DNA of 64,000 nt from Limnomonas spitsbergensis (Eukaryota; Chlorophyta; Chlorophyceae; Chlamydomonadales). The translations under genes were made by a program, and so were the position numbers. Under the pieces are notes generated by a model. That model was given only the letters and a program-made list of their open reading frames with translations. It was not told the origin of the DNA and made no database searches. Below, piece by piece: positions 55,908-64,000 of this stretch. Position 1 is the stretch's first letter. The number at the start of each line of letters is the position of its first letter. The stretch spans positions 434,001 through 498,000 of the forward strand of contig JAYJMM010000016.1 of assembly GCA_037349105.1 (NCBI GenBank), written 5' to 3'.

Positions 55908-58900
55908 CTGTATACAAGGGGGGCACAACGGGGGGTAACATTCAGCAGGGGCGAGATACTGCTGCGCGGCGCAGTTCATGTCCCCTCGGTGAACCACAAC
56001 TCAAATTTCATTCAGCAGGGGCGAGATACCTCTGCGCGGTGCATTTCATGTCCCCTCATGGTAAACTATAGCTCAGATTTCGCTCTAATTGGGATGCAGC
56101 TCCTGAATTACTTCAGAAAGGAGGGAATGCAACGAGCAGGAGGCAGATTCGTCACAGTCTAGAAGCCACTGGGACCAACAAGTGCTCGAAGCTGCAAGCA
56201 CGCAGAAACGGAGTGCAAGGGGGGGGAGGGGGCATTCAGCAGGTCGTGCGTGATGCAGCCAGCAGGTCGTGTGCATGGAATGCTGACAACCATAAGCAGC
56301 CGGCATTCAGCAGGTTGGCAGCGATGCACAAATGATCGTATGGTTGCATGTGCAGCTGTCACAGTGCAAACTTTCAACCGACTGCACAGGGGATCCCTAA
56401 TGACAAGTAATCAGAGGTGCTGCGCAGCACAAAAAACGGCAGAGCAGTCGGGCATGTGACTTTTCAGAGGGCATGCGCAGCCAGGTGCGTATGGGGTCAC
56501 TTGGACCCCATGCAAACCCCCTCGCCATGTTGAAGGATTTCAAAATATTTTGTCACAACTCTATCGCTGGCTAAGTGCGTGTTTTTAATGATGCGTATCG
56601 AATTGCGAATAGAGAAGCGAAGCCACAGCTGTCGGCCTGTCGCGTGACACCAGGGGACAGCGTGACGACACCTTACGTCATCCGCTGTGAGATCCAGCCT
56701 TGGTAGCTGAGTTTCTCAATTATGCACCTCGGCCTTTGAGGTCTGAAAGGAATAACCTTAATAAATATAGCCGGTTGATTAGCGCTGTAGCGCATAAAGT
56801 TTCCGGGACGTTCCAGAAACATCGGGCTGACGGACGGACGGACTGACTGACTGACGGATACGGGGTGACTCTGGGGGCTTCGCCCCCGCGACCTTCGGCC
56901 GCGCGGGGGGTCTCTGCCGAAAATAAAAATGCCTTGATCTTCACTCGTACTTCACGTACAGGCACGAACAAAATCGCCATAAGCTTCACTCTTGCTTGAC
57001 CACAAGGTTGAGGGTTTCAGGTTTGAGGGTCAGGGTATAGGGTTTAGGGTCGAGGATTTAGGCTCTGAGGGTCAGGTTTACGGGTTTTGGGCTTAGGGTG
57101 TAGGGTTTGAGGGTTAGGATTGAGGGTTTCAAGGACACTCACTTATCCGAGGTGACCCCGAGAGCACCCGTCAGCGCTGCACCGATGGCCGCTCCGCACG
57201 CCCCGCCTCCATTGAGGATACTCATCAGGGTGGCGAACAGGGTGGCTTCGACGCCCTCCGGACAGAGCCTAGCCGCCAACACTAGGACAGGCATGAAGGC
57301 CACCTGGCAGGGCAGCATTAGCAGGCAGGATTAAGGGTTCAGGGTTTAGGGAAGGATAGCATGAGCAGGCAGGATTAAGGGTTCAGGGTTAAGGGAAGGG
57401 TAGCATGAGCAGGCAGGATTAAGGGTTCGGGGTTTAGGGAAGGGTAGCATGAGCAGGCAGGATTAAGGGTTCAGGGTTTAGGGGAGGGTAGCATGAGCAG
57501 GCAGGATTAAGGGTTCAGGGTTTAGGGAAGGGTAGCATGAGCAGGCAGGATTAAGGGTTCAGGGTTTAGGGAAGGGTAGCATGAGCAGGCAGGATTAAGG
57601 GTTCAGGGTTTAGGGAAGGGTAGCATGAGCAGGCAGGATTAAGGGTTCAGGGATTTGTTCATCGTCGTGCACCTGCCCCAGTACAGTCAGCATCACACAC
57701 CTGATGCTGACTAACCAGTACAGTCAGCGTCACACACCGGCCCAGTGCAGTCAGCATGACACACCTGTCCGAGTACAGTCAGCATGACGCTGTCACCCAG
57801 CATGAAGGTTTGGTCGCTGAGGCCCAGCTGCTTGTTGAAGCCTGATACCAAGATCAGGGTGGTGCCGCCTAGAGCGGTGCCCAGCAGCATGGACCAGCTG
57901 CAGAGGGGATGGCAAGGAAGGGCCAGTGGTGATGAGAGGTGGGTGGGGTACTGATATATATATATCTATTCTCTCTACCTCCCATCGAAAGCCCCTGACG
58001 AGTCCTTCGGCATGTCTTATTTCCCCCTGCAAATCTTCGGCAGCCGATCGGCTGTAATTTCCTGACGACTGAGACTGCTAGCTATTAGAAACAAATAAAT
58101 ACAGCTAAGCTCTATCAGGGCGTGGAGGTTATAAAAACAACGCAGCTTGGGGCCGTAGCCGCATCCGCGCTATTACCGTCTGCTAGACGATAACTGAGTC
58201 TGATAAGGGGTCATTCACAGAAATATCTTCTTGAGCGTCACCGTCTTCAGGAACACATTGTAGGTCTACCCAGATCTCCCCCCTGGATTTGCCCGATACC
58301 CCAGGAGGAGGTCATGCACTGCATTTCAAATCTGATTCAGGTTTAACTGATGAGGGGACACTCACAGGAAGATCTTCTTGAGCGGCACCCTATTCACAAA
58401 CACAATGTAGATCTCCCCAGATTTCCCCCATGGATTTGCCTGATACCCCAGGAGGAGGTCATGCACTGCATTTCAAATCTGATTCAGGTTTAACTGATGA
58501 GGGGTCACTCACAGGAAGATCTTCTTGAGCGGCACCTTATTCACAAACACAATGTAGATCTCCCCAGATTTCCCCCCCGGATTTGCCCGATACCCCAGGT
58601 GGAGGTCATGCACTGCATTTCAAGTCTCTGATTCAGGTTAAACTGATGAGGGTTCACTCACAGGAAGATCTTCTTGAGCGGCACCTTATTCACAAACACA
58701 ATGTAGATCTGCCCAGATCCCCCCCCCGGATTTGCCCGATACCCCAGGAGGAGGTCATGCACTGCATTTCAAGTCTCTGATTCAGGTTAAACTGATGAGG
58801 GTTCACTCACAGGAAGATCTTCTTGAGCGGCACCTTATTAACAAAGACAATGTAGATTTGCCCAGATCTCCCCCCTGGATTTGCCCGATACCCCAGGAGG

Positions 58901-61900
58901 AGGTCATGCACTGCATTTCAAGTCTCTGATTCAGCTCTAACTGATGAGGGGTCACTCACAGGAAGATCTTCTTGAGCGGCACCTTCTTCAGGAAAACATT
59001 GTAGATCCCGACTCCGCAGAGGGCCGCGATGGCGCCTGCAAAGCGGATCTGCAGCCGGGACAGCAGCAGACAGAAGATGGAAGGCACACCTCAGACAAGG
59101 GCTCGGGGGCTCAGGGTGGCAACAGGCAGCAAAGGCGGGGGGCAGCAGGCAAAGCCAGGACAGCAGCAGGCAGGAAAGGCTCTTTGTCAAGGGTTCGAGA
59201 TTTCACAGGCACTGAAGCTGTAACAATACATGGTGTTCGAGTTTAACAGGTAGTAGGGTTTAACATGTAGTAGGGTTCAACAGGTAGTAGGGTTAAACGG
59301 GTGGTAGGTTTTAACAGGTAGTATGGTTTAACAGGTAATAGGGTTTAACAGGTAGTAGGGTTTAACAGGTAGTAGGGTTTAACAGGTAGTAGGGTTTAAC
59401 ACGTAGTATGGTTTAACAGGTAGTAGGGTTTAACAGGTAGTAGGGTTTAACAGGTGGTAGGGTTAAACAGGTAGTAGGGTTCAACAGGTAGTAGGGTTCA
59501 ACAGGTAGTAGGGTTTAACAGATATTAGGGTTTAACAGGTAGTAGGGTTTGACAGGTAGTAGGGTTTAACCGGTAGTAAAACGGATCAGCAGCCGAAAAG
59601 GCAGCAGCGGGCTGCAAAGTGCCTCAGTCAACGCTGCAGGGATTCGACAGGCAGTTAGGGCGCCTTGGTCGAGGGCTTAGGGTTTTAACAGACACTTAAG
59701 CGGATCTACGGCCGGGACAGCAGAAGGCATGCACATGCATCTCTGGGTTAGGGATTAGGGGTTTCCATTATTGTCACAGAGAGCAAACGCTTTGGTTAGG
59801 GGTCCGGGTTTTAAACAAGCAGGTAAGGCACCACAGTCAAGGGTTCAGGGTTATGGCAGTAGCAGGCGGCAGATGTGCCTCAGTTAAGGGTTCAGGGTTA
59901 TGGCAGTATCAGGTGGCAGAGGTGCCTCAGTTAAGGGTTTGGGGTTATGGCAGTAGCAGGTGGCAGAGGTGCATCAGTCAAGGGTTCAGGGTTATGGCAG
60001 TAGCAGGCGGTAGAGGTGCATCAGTCAAGGGTTCAGGGTTATGGCAGTAGCAGGCGGCAGAGGTGCCTCGGTTAAGGGTTCAGGGTTACGGCAGTAGCAG
60101 GCGACAGAGAAGCCTCGGATAAGGGATTGGGAATTTCATTATGAAGTCAGGTGAGGATATATAGGCCGGGACAGCAGCAGACAGCATGGACTCCTAAAGA
60201 TCAAAGAGTTTGGGGTTCAGGGTTTAGGGTGTAAGGTTCAGGTTTTTGGCAGGCAGCATGGACACCTATGGTTCAAAGCTCAGCTATGCCTCCTAGCTTA
60301 GGGTTAAGGATAAAGGGTTTAGGATTCAAAGCTCTGCCTCCTCCCGAACATAACCCTAACAGCGCAGATGAACACCATGGAGCATAGTTGCATAAACGGC
60401 CAGCACCTCCGTGATGCCATTCACGCACTTGAGCTACACTTGAGCCACACTTGGGCTACACTTGAGCATGCCGCCGTACTAGGAAGGGGGCAGTCAGCCC
60501 TGCTGCTTAAGCCACCAGCGGTAGGCAGGTTCACCGGTTCCGCAGCTTTTCATGCACACTTAAGTCTCTAATAATAATAAAAGTGCAGCCGTTCATCTTC
60601 CTTGCTTTGGGTGCTCCATTCCCCTGCCGTTCATCTTCCTTACTTTGGGTGCTCCATTCCCCTGCCGTTCATCTTCCTTGCTTTGGGTGCTCCATTCCCC
60701 TGCCGTTCATCTTCCTTGCTTTGGGTGCTCCATTCCCCTGCCGTTCATCTTCCTTGCTTTGGGTGCTCCATTCTCCTGCCGTTCATCTTCCTTGCTTTGG
60801 GTGCTCCATTCCCCTGCCGTTCATCTTCATTACTTTGGGTGCTCCTTTCCCCTGCCGTTCATCTTCATTACTTTGGGTGCTCCTTTCCCCTGCCGTTCCC
60901 TCTCACCCGTCCTAGGAACTCCGGGGTGAAGCCGAGCTGGTTAGTCTGGAAGAAGAACATGGCTGTGTCCGCCGTGGGTGTTGCCTGCGCGTCGGACAGG
61001 GGGGCGCTGATGAAAAGTGTGGACAGGGAGGGCACTGATGAAAAGTGTGGACGGGGGGGGGCGGCGGGGCGCTGGTTAGTCTGGAAGAGGAACATGGCTG
61101 TGTCCACCGCGGGTGTTGCCTGCGCGTCGGACAGGGGGCGCTGATGAAAAGTGTGGACAGGGAGGGCACTGATGAAAAGTGTGGACAGGGGTGGGGTGAA
61201 GCCGAGCTGGTTAGTCTGGAAGATGAACATGGCTGTGTCCACCGCGGGTGTTGCCTGCGCGTTGGACAGGGGGCGCTGATGAAAAGTGTGGACAGGGGTG
61301 GGGTGAAGCCGAGCTGGTTAGTCTGGAGGAAGAACATGGCTGTGTCCACCGCGGGTGTTGCCTGCGCGTCGTGGCACACAGGCTTACATCTGTTTGTTTA
61401 GGGATTAGGGTTCAGGTTCGAAGCCATAACCTTATACCCTCAAGTTAGGAGAAACATGTTGAAGAAGGAAACATGACCGCTGTGACGTAGCCTGCGCGCC
61501 GCAGCGCGGACAGAAATGCCTCAAAAGGGTTAAGAGGTTCAGGTTTTCAAATTAAACCCTTGAGACGGGGAAAACCTCTTGAACAAGGGAATATGGCCAT
61601 GTCCGCTGTGACGTAGCCTGCGCATCATAGCACCAAAACAGATTCAACCCTGGGAGACCCTGAAGTAAACCCTCAAACCCTAACCAACCCGAGGAATTCC
61701 CTAAAACTCTAGGGAATATGGCCGTGTCCGCTGTGGGCGTAGCCTGTGCATCACAGCATACGCAGAAACGTTTAATAAGCTGGGGTACAAGTCTATCGAA
61801 GGAAAAAGGGCCGCGTCCACCGTGTGCCTTGCTAGCGCGCCACGGCACAGACGCAACTGCCTGCTTAGGGTTTAGGGGTTTCAGGTTTTGAACTGTAACC

Positions 61901-63761
61901 CCGAAGACGGCAAAAACTCTTGAATAAGGGAATGTGGCCGTGGCCGTTGAGGGCCTTGCCAGCGCGTCACGTCACAGACGCAAATGCCTGTTTATGGTTC
62001 AGGAGGTTCAGGATTTAAACTTGAACCCCCAAGACGGCAGCAACCTCTTGCATAAGGGAATGTGGCCGTGTCCCCTGAGGGCGTTGCATGCGCATCGCAG
62101 CATAGGCACTGATGCAGGACACATATTTAACCCTGGAAAACCCTGGGAGTAAACCCTGGAAGACACATATTTAACCCTGGGAGACCCTGAAGTAAACCCT
62201 GCGATACACATATTTAACCCTGGAAAACCCTGGAAGTAAACCCTGGAAGACACAGATTAAACCCTGGGAGACCCTGAAGTAAACCCTGCGATACACATAT
62301 TTAACCCTGGAAAACCCTGGGAGTAAACCCTGGAAGACACAGATTGAACCCTGGGAGACCCTGAAGTAAACCCTGCGATACACATATTTAACCCTGGAAA
62401 ACCCTGGAAGTAAACCCTGGAAGACACAGATTAAACCCTGGGAGACCCTGAAGTAAACCCTGCGATACACATATTTAACCCTGGAAAACCCTGGGAGTAA
62501 ACCCTGGAAGACACAGATTGAACCCTGGGAGACCCTGAAGTAAACCCTGCGATACACATATTTAACCCTGGAAAACCCTGGGAGTAAACCCTGGAAGACA
62601 CAGATTGAACCCTGGAAAACCCTGAAGTAAACCCTGGGAGACACAGATTTGACCCTGCAAAAATCCTGAAGGAACCTATCCAAACCCTAACCCTAGGAAC
62701 CCCCTTGATTGCACCCCTCAGTCGCCCCCTTAAACCCTAATCCACCAACCCTATGAACCCACTTAGGAGGATCCTTGGGCAGATTCCTCTGTCATCCCCT
62801 TTAACCCTAATCCCTTGAGAGGCCTGTCAGTCAAAGCAAGAAACCCCTTTGTACGCCCCCTGAGTGAACCCCCGAACCCCTTGGCAGCGCCCTCCACCGC
62901 AGCTAGGAGGAGGGGGCAACCAAGGGGTTCAGGTTTTAGGGTAAAGGGTTAGGCCTTCACGTCCAGACCCCTCCTAAGCCCTAACAATAAAGCCCTGAAT
63001 AACTGCGTCAACCCTCCAACCAGCTCCATGGCACCTGCTACAGGAACATAGCCCCCACGGGCAGCAGGATGTAGGGTTCAGGGTTTAAGGTTTAGGGTTT
63101 CAACCCTTGACCTTAAAACCCAACCACCGTAGGCAGCAGGATGGGTCTAACCCTTAACCCCAACGCCTAAGCTCTGAGTAGCCTCCAAAACCCCAACACT
63201 GCGTAGCCTCCTTAAATCTCTGCCGCACTTGCCACAGGGACACAACCACCTTAGGCAACATGATGGGTCAATCCCTAATGCCAAAGACATGAGTAACCTC
63301 CGTAACCCTGATGCATGAGCCCTGAATAACCTCCTCCCCCCCCCCCCACACACACCTGCCACAACAACACAAACATCTTAGGCAGCAGGATGGGTCCACC
63401 CTTGATGCCTGAAACCTGAATAGCCTCCCAGTGCCTAAAAAACCCCAAACACGCAAGCCCTGAGTAAACATCCTAAACCCTGTTCCACACCTGCCACATG
63501 AGCAAAAACACCGTGGGCAGCAGGATGGGTCCACACCTCATAGCCAAGCCTTAGGGAACGTCCTGAACCCTAACGCCGACCCCCCCGATAACCTGTTCAA
63601 ACCGCCACTCACCTGCCACAGGAAGACGAATACCGTGGGCAGCAATATGTCCTTCCTGCTGATAGCGGACCACAGCCCGCGCCCTTGAGAGGCGATACGC
63701 TGCTGAAGGGGCATTTGAGACACAGTGGCGGCAGCAGCCTCGGCAGAAGATAAGGACGTCC
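55664..63761 (-). CDS. BT1-family (folate-biopterin type) transporter, C-terminal half
   Basis: Six minus-strand exons with consistent phases, joined by family motifs: [121 protein letters not shown], and [20 protein letters not shown]. The order and wording match BT1/FBT proteins, 12-helix carriers of the major facilitator type that move folates or pterins in plants, algae and kinetoplastids. About 283 residues are visible, roughly half of a usual protein, with five or six hydrophobic helices. The N-terminal exons lie beyond 64,000. The stop is TGA at 55,664-55,666. The C-terminal tail is acidic and glycine-rich ([17 protein letters not shown]), probably cytosolic. Substrate cannot be told from sequence. 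Introns contain repeated copies of the neighbouring exon ends. Confidence 0.93.
55938..56075. repeat. 71-bp repeat, two units
   Basis: CATTCAGCAGGGGCGAGATA at 55,939 and 56,010, in the intron beside the last BT1 exon acceptor. Confidence 0.85.
56161..56191 (-). pseudogene. copy of the last BT1 exon 5' edge
   Basis: Acceptor TGCTTGCAG|C then codons [10 protein letters not shown], homologous to [10 protein letters not shown] at the start of the last exon. A decoy acceptor with about ten in-frame codons. Confidence 0.75.
56192..57142. other. BT1 intron, mostly low-copy
   Basis: Contains GCATTCAGCAGGT repeats (56,232-56,315), GACGGACGGACTGACTGAC at about 56,830, and a hairpin GGGGGCTTCGCCCCC at about 56,873-56,887. 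TTTAGGG-like tracts occur at 57,010-57,120. No gene seen. Confidence 0.5.
57143..57303 (-). CDS. BT1 exon
   Basis: 161 bp, phase 0 to 2: [40 protein letters not shown] and [13 protein letters not shown] plus AA. Acceptor CCCTGCCAG|GTG, donor GATAA|GTGAGT. Confidence 0.95.
57304..57655. repeat. 44-bp array, about seven units
   Basis: ATGAGCAGGCAGGATTAAGG-type units every 44 bp from 57,361. The unit resembles the intron bases just before the acceptor at 57,304, so the branch-site and pyrimidine region is repeated without an AG. Confidence 0.9.
57661..57764 (-). repeat. three tandem copies of a BT1 exon 3' edge
   Basis: On the minus strand GTCATGCTGACTGTACTCGG-ACAG|GTGTGT is followed by (G)TCATGCTGACTGCACTGGGC, GACGCTGACTGTACTGG and GATGCTGACTGTACTGGGGC, each next to GTGTG or GTGCA donor-like strings. 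Confidence 0.85.
57765..57897 (-). CDS. BT1 exon
   Basis: 133 bp, phase 2 to 0: [20 protein letters not shown], then [20 protein letters not shown]. Acceptor CCTCTGCAG|C, donor GGACAG|GTGTGT. Three tandem copies of the last 24 or so coding bases follow the donor. Confidence 0.94.
58086..58174 (-). mobile_element. 89-bp SINE-like element, copy E (degenerate)
   Basis: Minus strand GCGCGGATGCGGCTACGGCC, then AAGCTGCGTTGTTTTT, CCTCCACGCCCTGATAG and TTAGCTGTATTTATTTG. Clear core similarity, with boundaries inferred by alignment to copies A and D. Confidence 0.55.
58205..58959 (-). repeat. five 147-149 bp units carrying BT1 exon 3' half plus donor
   Basis: GATCTTCTTGAGCGGCACC recurs at 58,371, 58,518, 58,667 and 58,816, with a mutated form at 58,224 and the real exon at 58,965. 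Each unit holds codons [15 protein letters not shown] in frame. Four of five keep CCT|GTGAGT; the farthest has GTGAAT. Confidence 0.93.
58960..59048 (-). CDS. BT1 exon
   Basis: 89 bp, phase 0 to 2: [20 protein letters not shown] then KKVPLKKIF plus CT; a membrane helix and a basic loop. Acceptor GGCTGCAG|ATC, donor TTCCT|GTGAGT. Five donor-side copies follow. Confidence 0.94.
59049..59234. other. BT1 intron, CAG-rich
   Basis: GGACAGCAGCAGRCAG-like words near the acceptor of the BT1 exon at 58,960-59,048 (59,057, 59,158). No gene. Confidence 0.4.
59235..59580. repeat. 17-bp array, about 20 units
   Basis: GGTTTAACAGGTAGTAG units. On the plus strand each has CAG|GTAGTAG. Confidence 0.93.
59581..60589. 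repeat. 47-bp array (59,835-60,100) within degenerate intron
   Basis: GGGTTATGGCAGTAGCAGG + CGGCAGAGGTGCCTCAGTTA + AGGGTTCA units, five to six copies. Single diverged relatives with GGGACAGCAG lie at 59,715 and 60,170. No gene in the rest. Confidence 0.8.
60590..60898. repeat. 38-bp array, eight units
   Basis: CCGTTCATCTTCCTTGCTTT + GGGTGCTCCATTCCCCTG. It begins about 10 bp inside the intron from the donor of the [10 protein letters not shown] exon. Confidence 0.93.
60907..60984 (-). CDS. BT1 exon, [10 protein letters not shown] motif
   Basis: 26 codons, phase 0 to 0: [20 protein letters not shown] then PEFLGR, the most characteristic BT1 motif. Acceptor GACGCGCAG|GCA, donor GGACGG|GTGAGA. 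Three acceptor-side copies lie upstream. Confidence 0.95.
60985..61380 (-). pseudogene. three copies of the BT1 [10 protein letters not shown] exon 5' part with acceptors
   Basis: Copies ending (acceptor side) at 61,119, 61,254 and 61,361. They encode [36 protein letters not shown] and [20 protein letters not shown]. All keep GCG(C/T)GCAG or GACGCGCAG|GCA-type acceptors, and all lack the PEFLGR codons and the donor. Confidence 0.92.
61450..62110 (-). repeat. older, decayed copies of the same exon edge
   Basis: About five units of 120-140 bp containing GGAATATGGCC(G/A)TGTCCGC and GCCTGCGCATC.CAGCA (for example near 61,590, 61,715, 61,800, 61,930 and 62,060). They match the acceptor edge of the exon at 60,984 but with broken frames. 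Confidence 0.75.
62111..62650. repeat. 87-bp array, about six units of two half-units
   Basis: GCGATACACATATTTAACCC recurs every 87 bp (62,201, 62,288, 62,375 and on). Each unit has two AACCCTGG(A/G)A(A/G)ACCCTG halves. Confidence 0.9.
62651..63030. other. BT1 intron with CCCTAA-type tracts
   Basis: Degenerate CCCTAACCC/AACCCC sequence; no gene. Confidence 0.5.
63031..63612 (-). repeat. five copies of the first visible BT1 exon 3' edge
   Basis: Near 63,034-63,075, 63,115-63,140, 63,222-63,268, 63,354-63,396 and 63,490-63,530. The nearest reads [19 protein letters not shown], the next [19 protein letters not shown], then [19 protein letters not shown]; the two farthest have stops. The real exon reads [19 protein letters not shown]. 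Decay grows with distance. Confidence 0.88.
63613..63761 (-). CDS. BT1 exon (first visible)
   Basis: 149 bp, enters in phase 1 (two bases, GG, complete a codon) and leaves in phase 0. It encodes [20 protein letters not shown], then [20 protein letters not shown] plus Q. Acceptor CCCATCCCGTAG|GG, donor TGGCAG|GTGAGT. Both edges have intronic copies. Confidence 0.88.
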
Positions 63762-64000
63762 CTACGGGATGGGGGATGGGGGAGGGAGGGAGGGAGGGGG
63801 GGCTGAGAGACGGTGGCCGTGGCGGACTCGGCAGACAACAAGGACGTCCTTACCATGAAAAGGGGGTGATGGGTTCATAATTAAATGATGGGGAGAGGTG
63901 GCTGAGAGACGATGGCAGTTGCGCACTCGGCAATCGAGGTTATGGGTTCAGAATTGCATGATGGGGGAGGGTGGCTGAGATACAGTGGCGGCGGCGGACT
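63762..64000 (-). repeat. copies of the first visible BT1 exon 5' edge
   Basis: A copy at about 63,795-63,852 has ATGGTAAG|GACGTCC and encodes TSLLSAESATATVSQ against [15 protein letters not shown]. Two more degenerate copies (about 63,899-63,945 and 63,970-64,000) continue past the window edge. Confidence 0.85.

Overview
This is eukaryotic nuclear DNA dominated by introns and tandem repeats. It carries parts of two intron-rich genes, both on the minus strand. The first (about 51.3 kb down to 26.6 kb, continuing beyond position 1) encodes a kinesin with a complete motor core, a kinesin-2-like neck and a coiled-coil stalk. I reconstructed 16 exons by matching GT..AG sites, reading phase and family motifs. 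The second (about 63.8 kb down to 55.66 kb, 5' part beyond the window) is the C-terminal half of a BT1-family (folate-biopterin transporter type) membrane carrier, with six exons. A BT1 carrier, abundant CCCTAAA/TTTAGGG-like motifs, GC-rich exons and short exons in huge introns suggest a green-lineage protist, probably a prasinophyte-type alga. That assignment is inference, and I name no species.

Layout: 1-25.68 kb, one 45-bp satellite of about 570 units lying in the kinesin intron after the last visible exon; 25.7-27.17 kb, low-copy sequence with a 63-bp kinesin exon; 27.17-31.43 kb, a C-tract minisatellite filling one intron; 31.5-38.1 kb, stalk and neck exons separated by smaller arrays; 38.1-51.3 kb, motor exons separated by 22-bp, 39-bp, 14-bp and 10-bp arrays; 51.3-55.6 kb, the intergenic interval, with a 47-bp array; 55.66-64 kb, transporter exons and their arrays. 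No tRNA, rRNA, CRISPR array or autonomous transposon was recognised. One 89-bp SINE-like element is present in five copies, two of them with perfect target-site duplications.

The most unusual property is where many of the intronic repeats come from. At a dozen or so exon edges in both genes, the adjoining intron holds one to several (in one intron about 100) copies of that same exon edge. A copy comprises the last or first coding bases, the splice site and some intron. Many copies keep the reading frame and a usable GT or AG. Splice junctions therefore seem to seed minisatellites here, surrounding real exons with decoy splice sites and in-frame partial exons. A second notable feature is a 10-bp array present in opposite orientations on either side of three motor exons, including the P-loop exon. 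Their combined length (297 nt) is a multiple of three.
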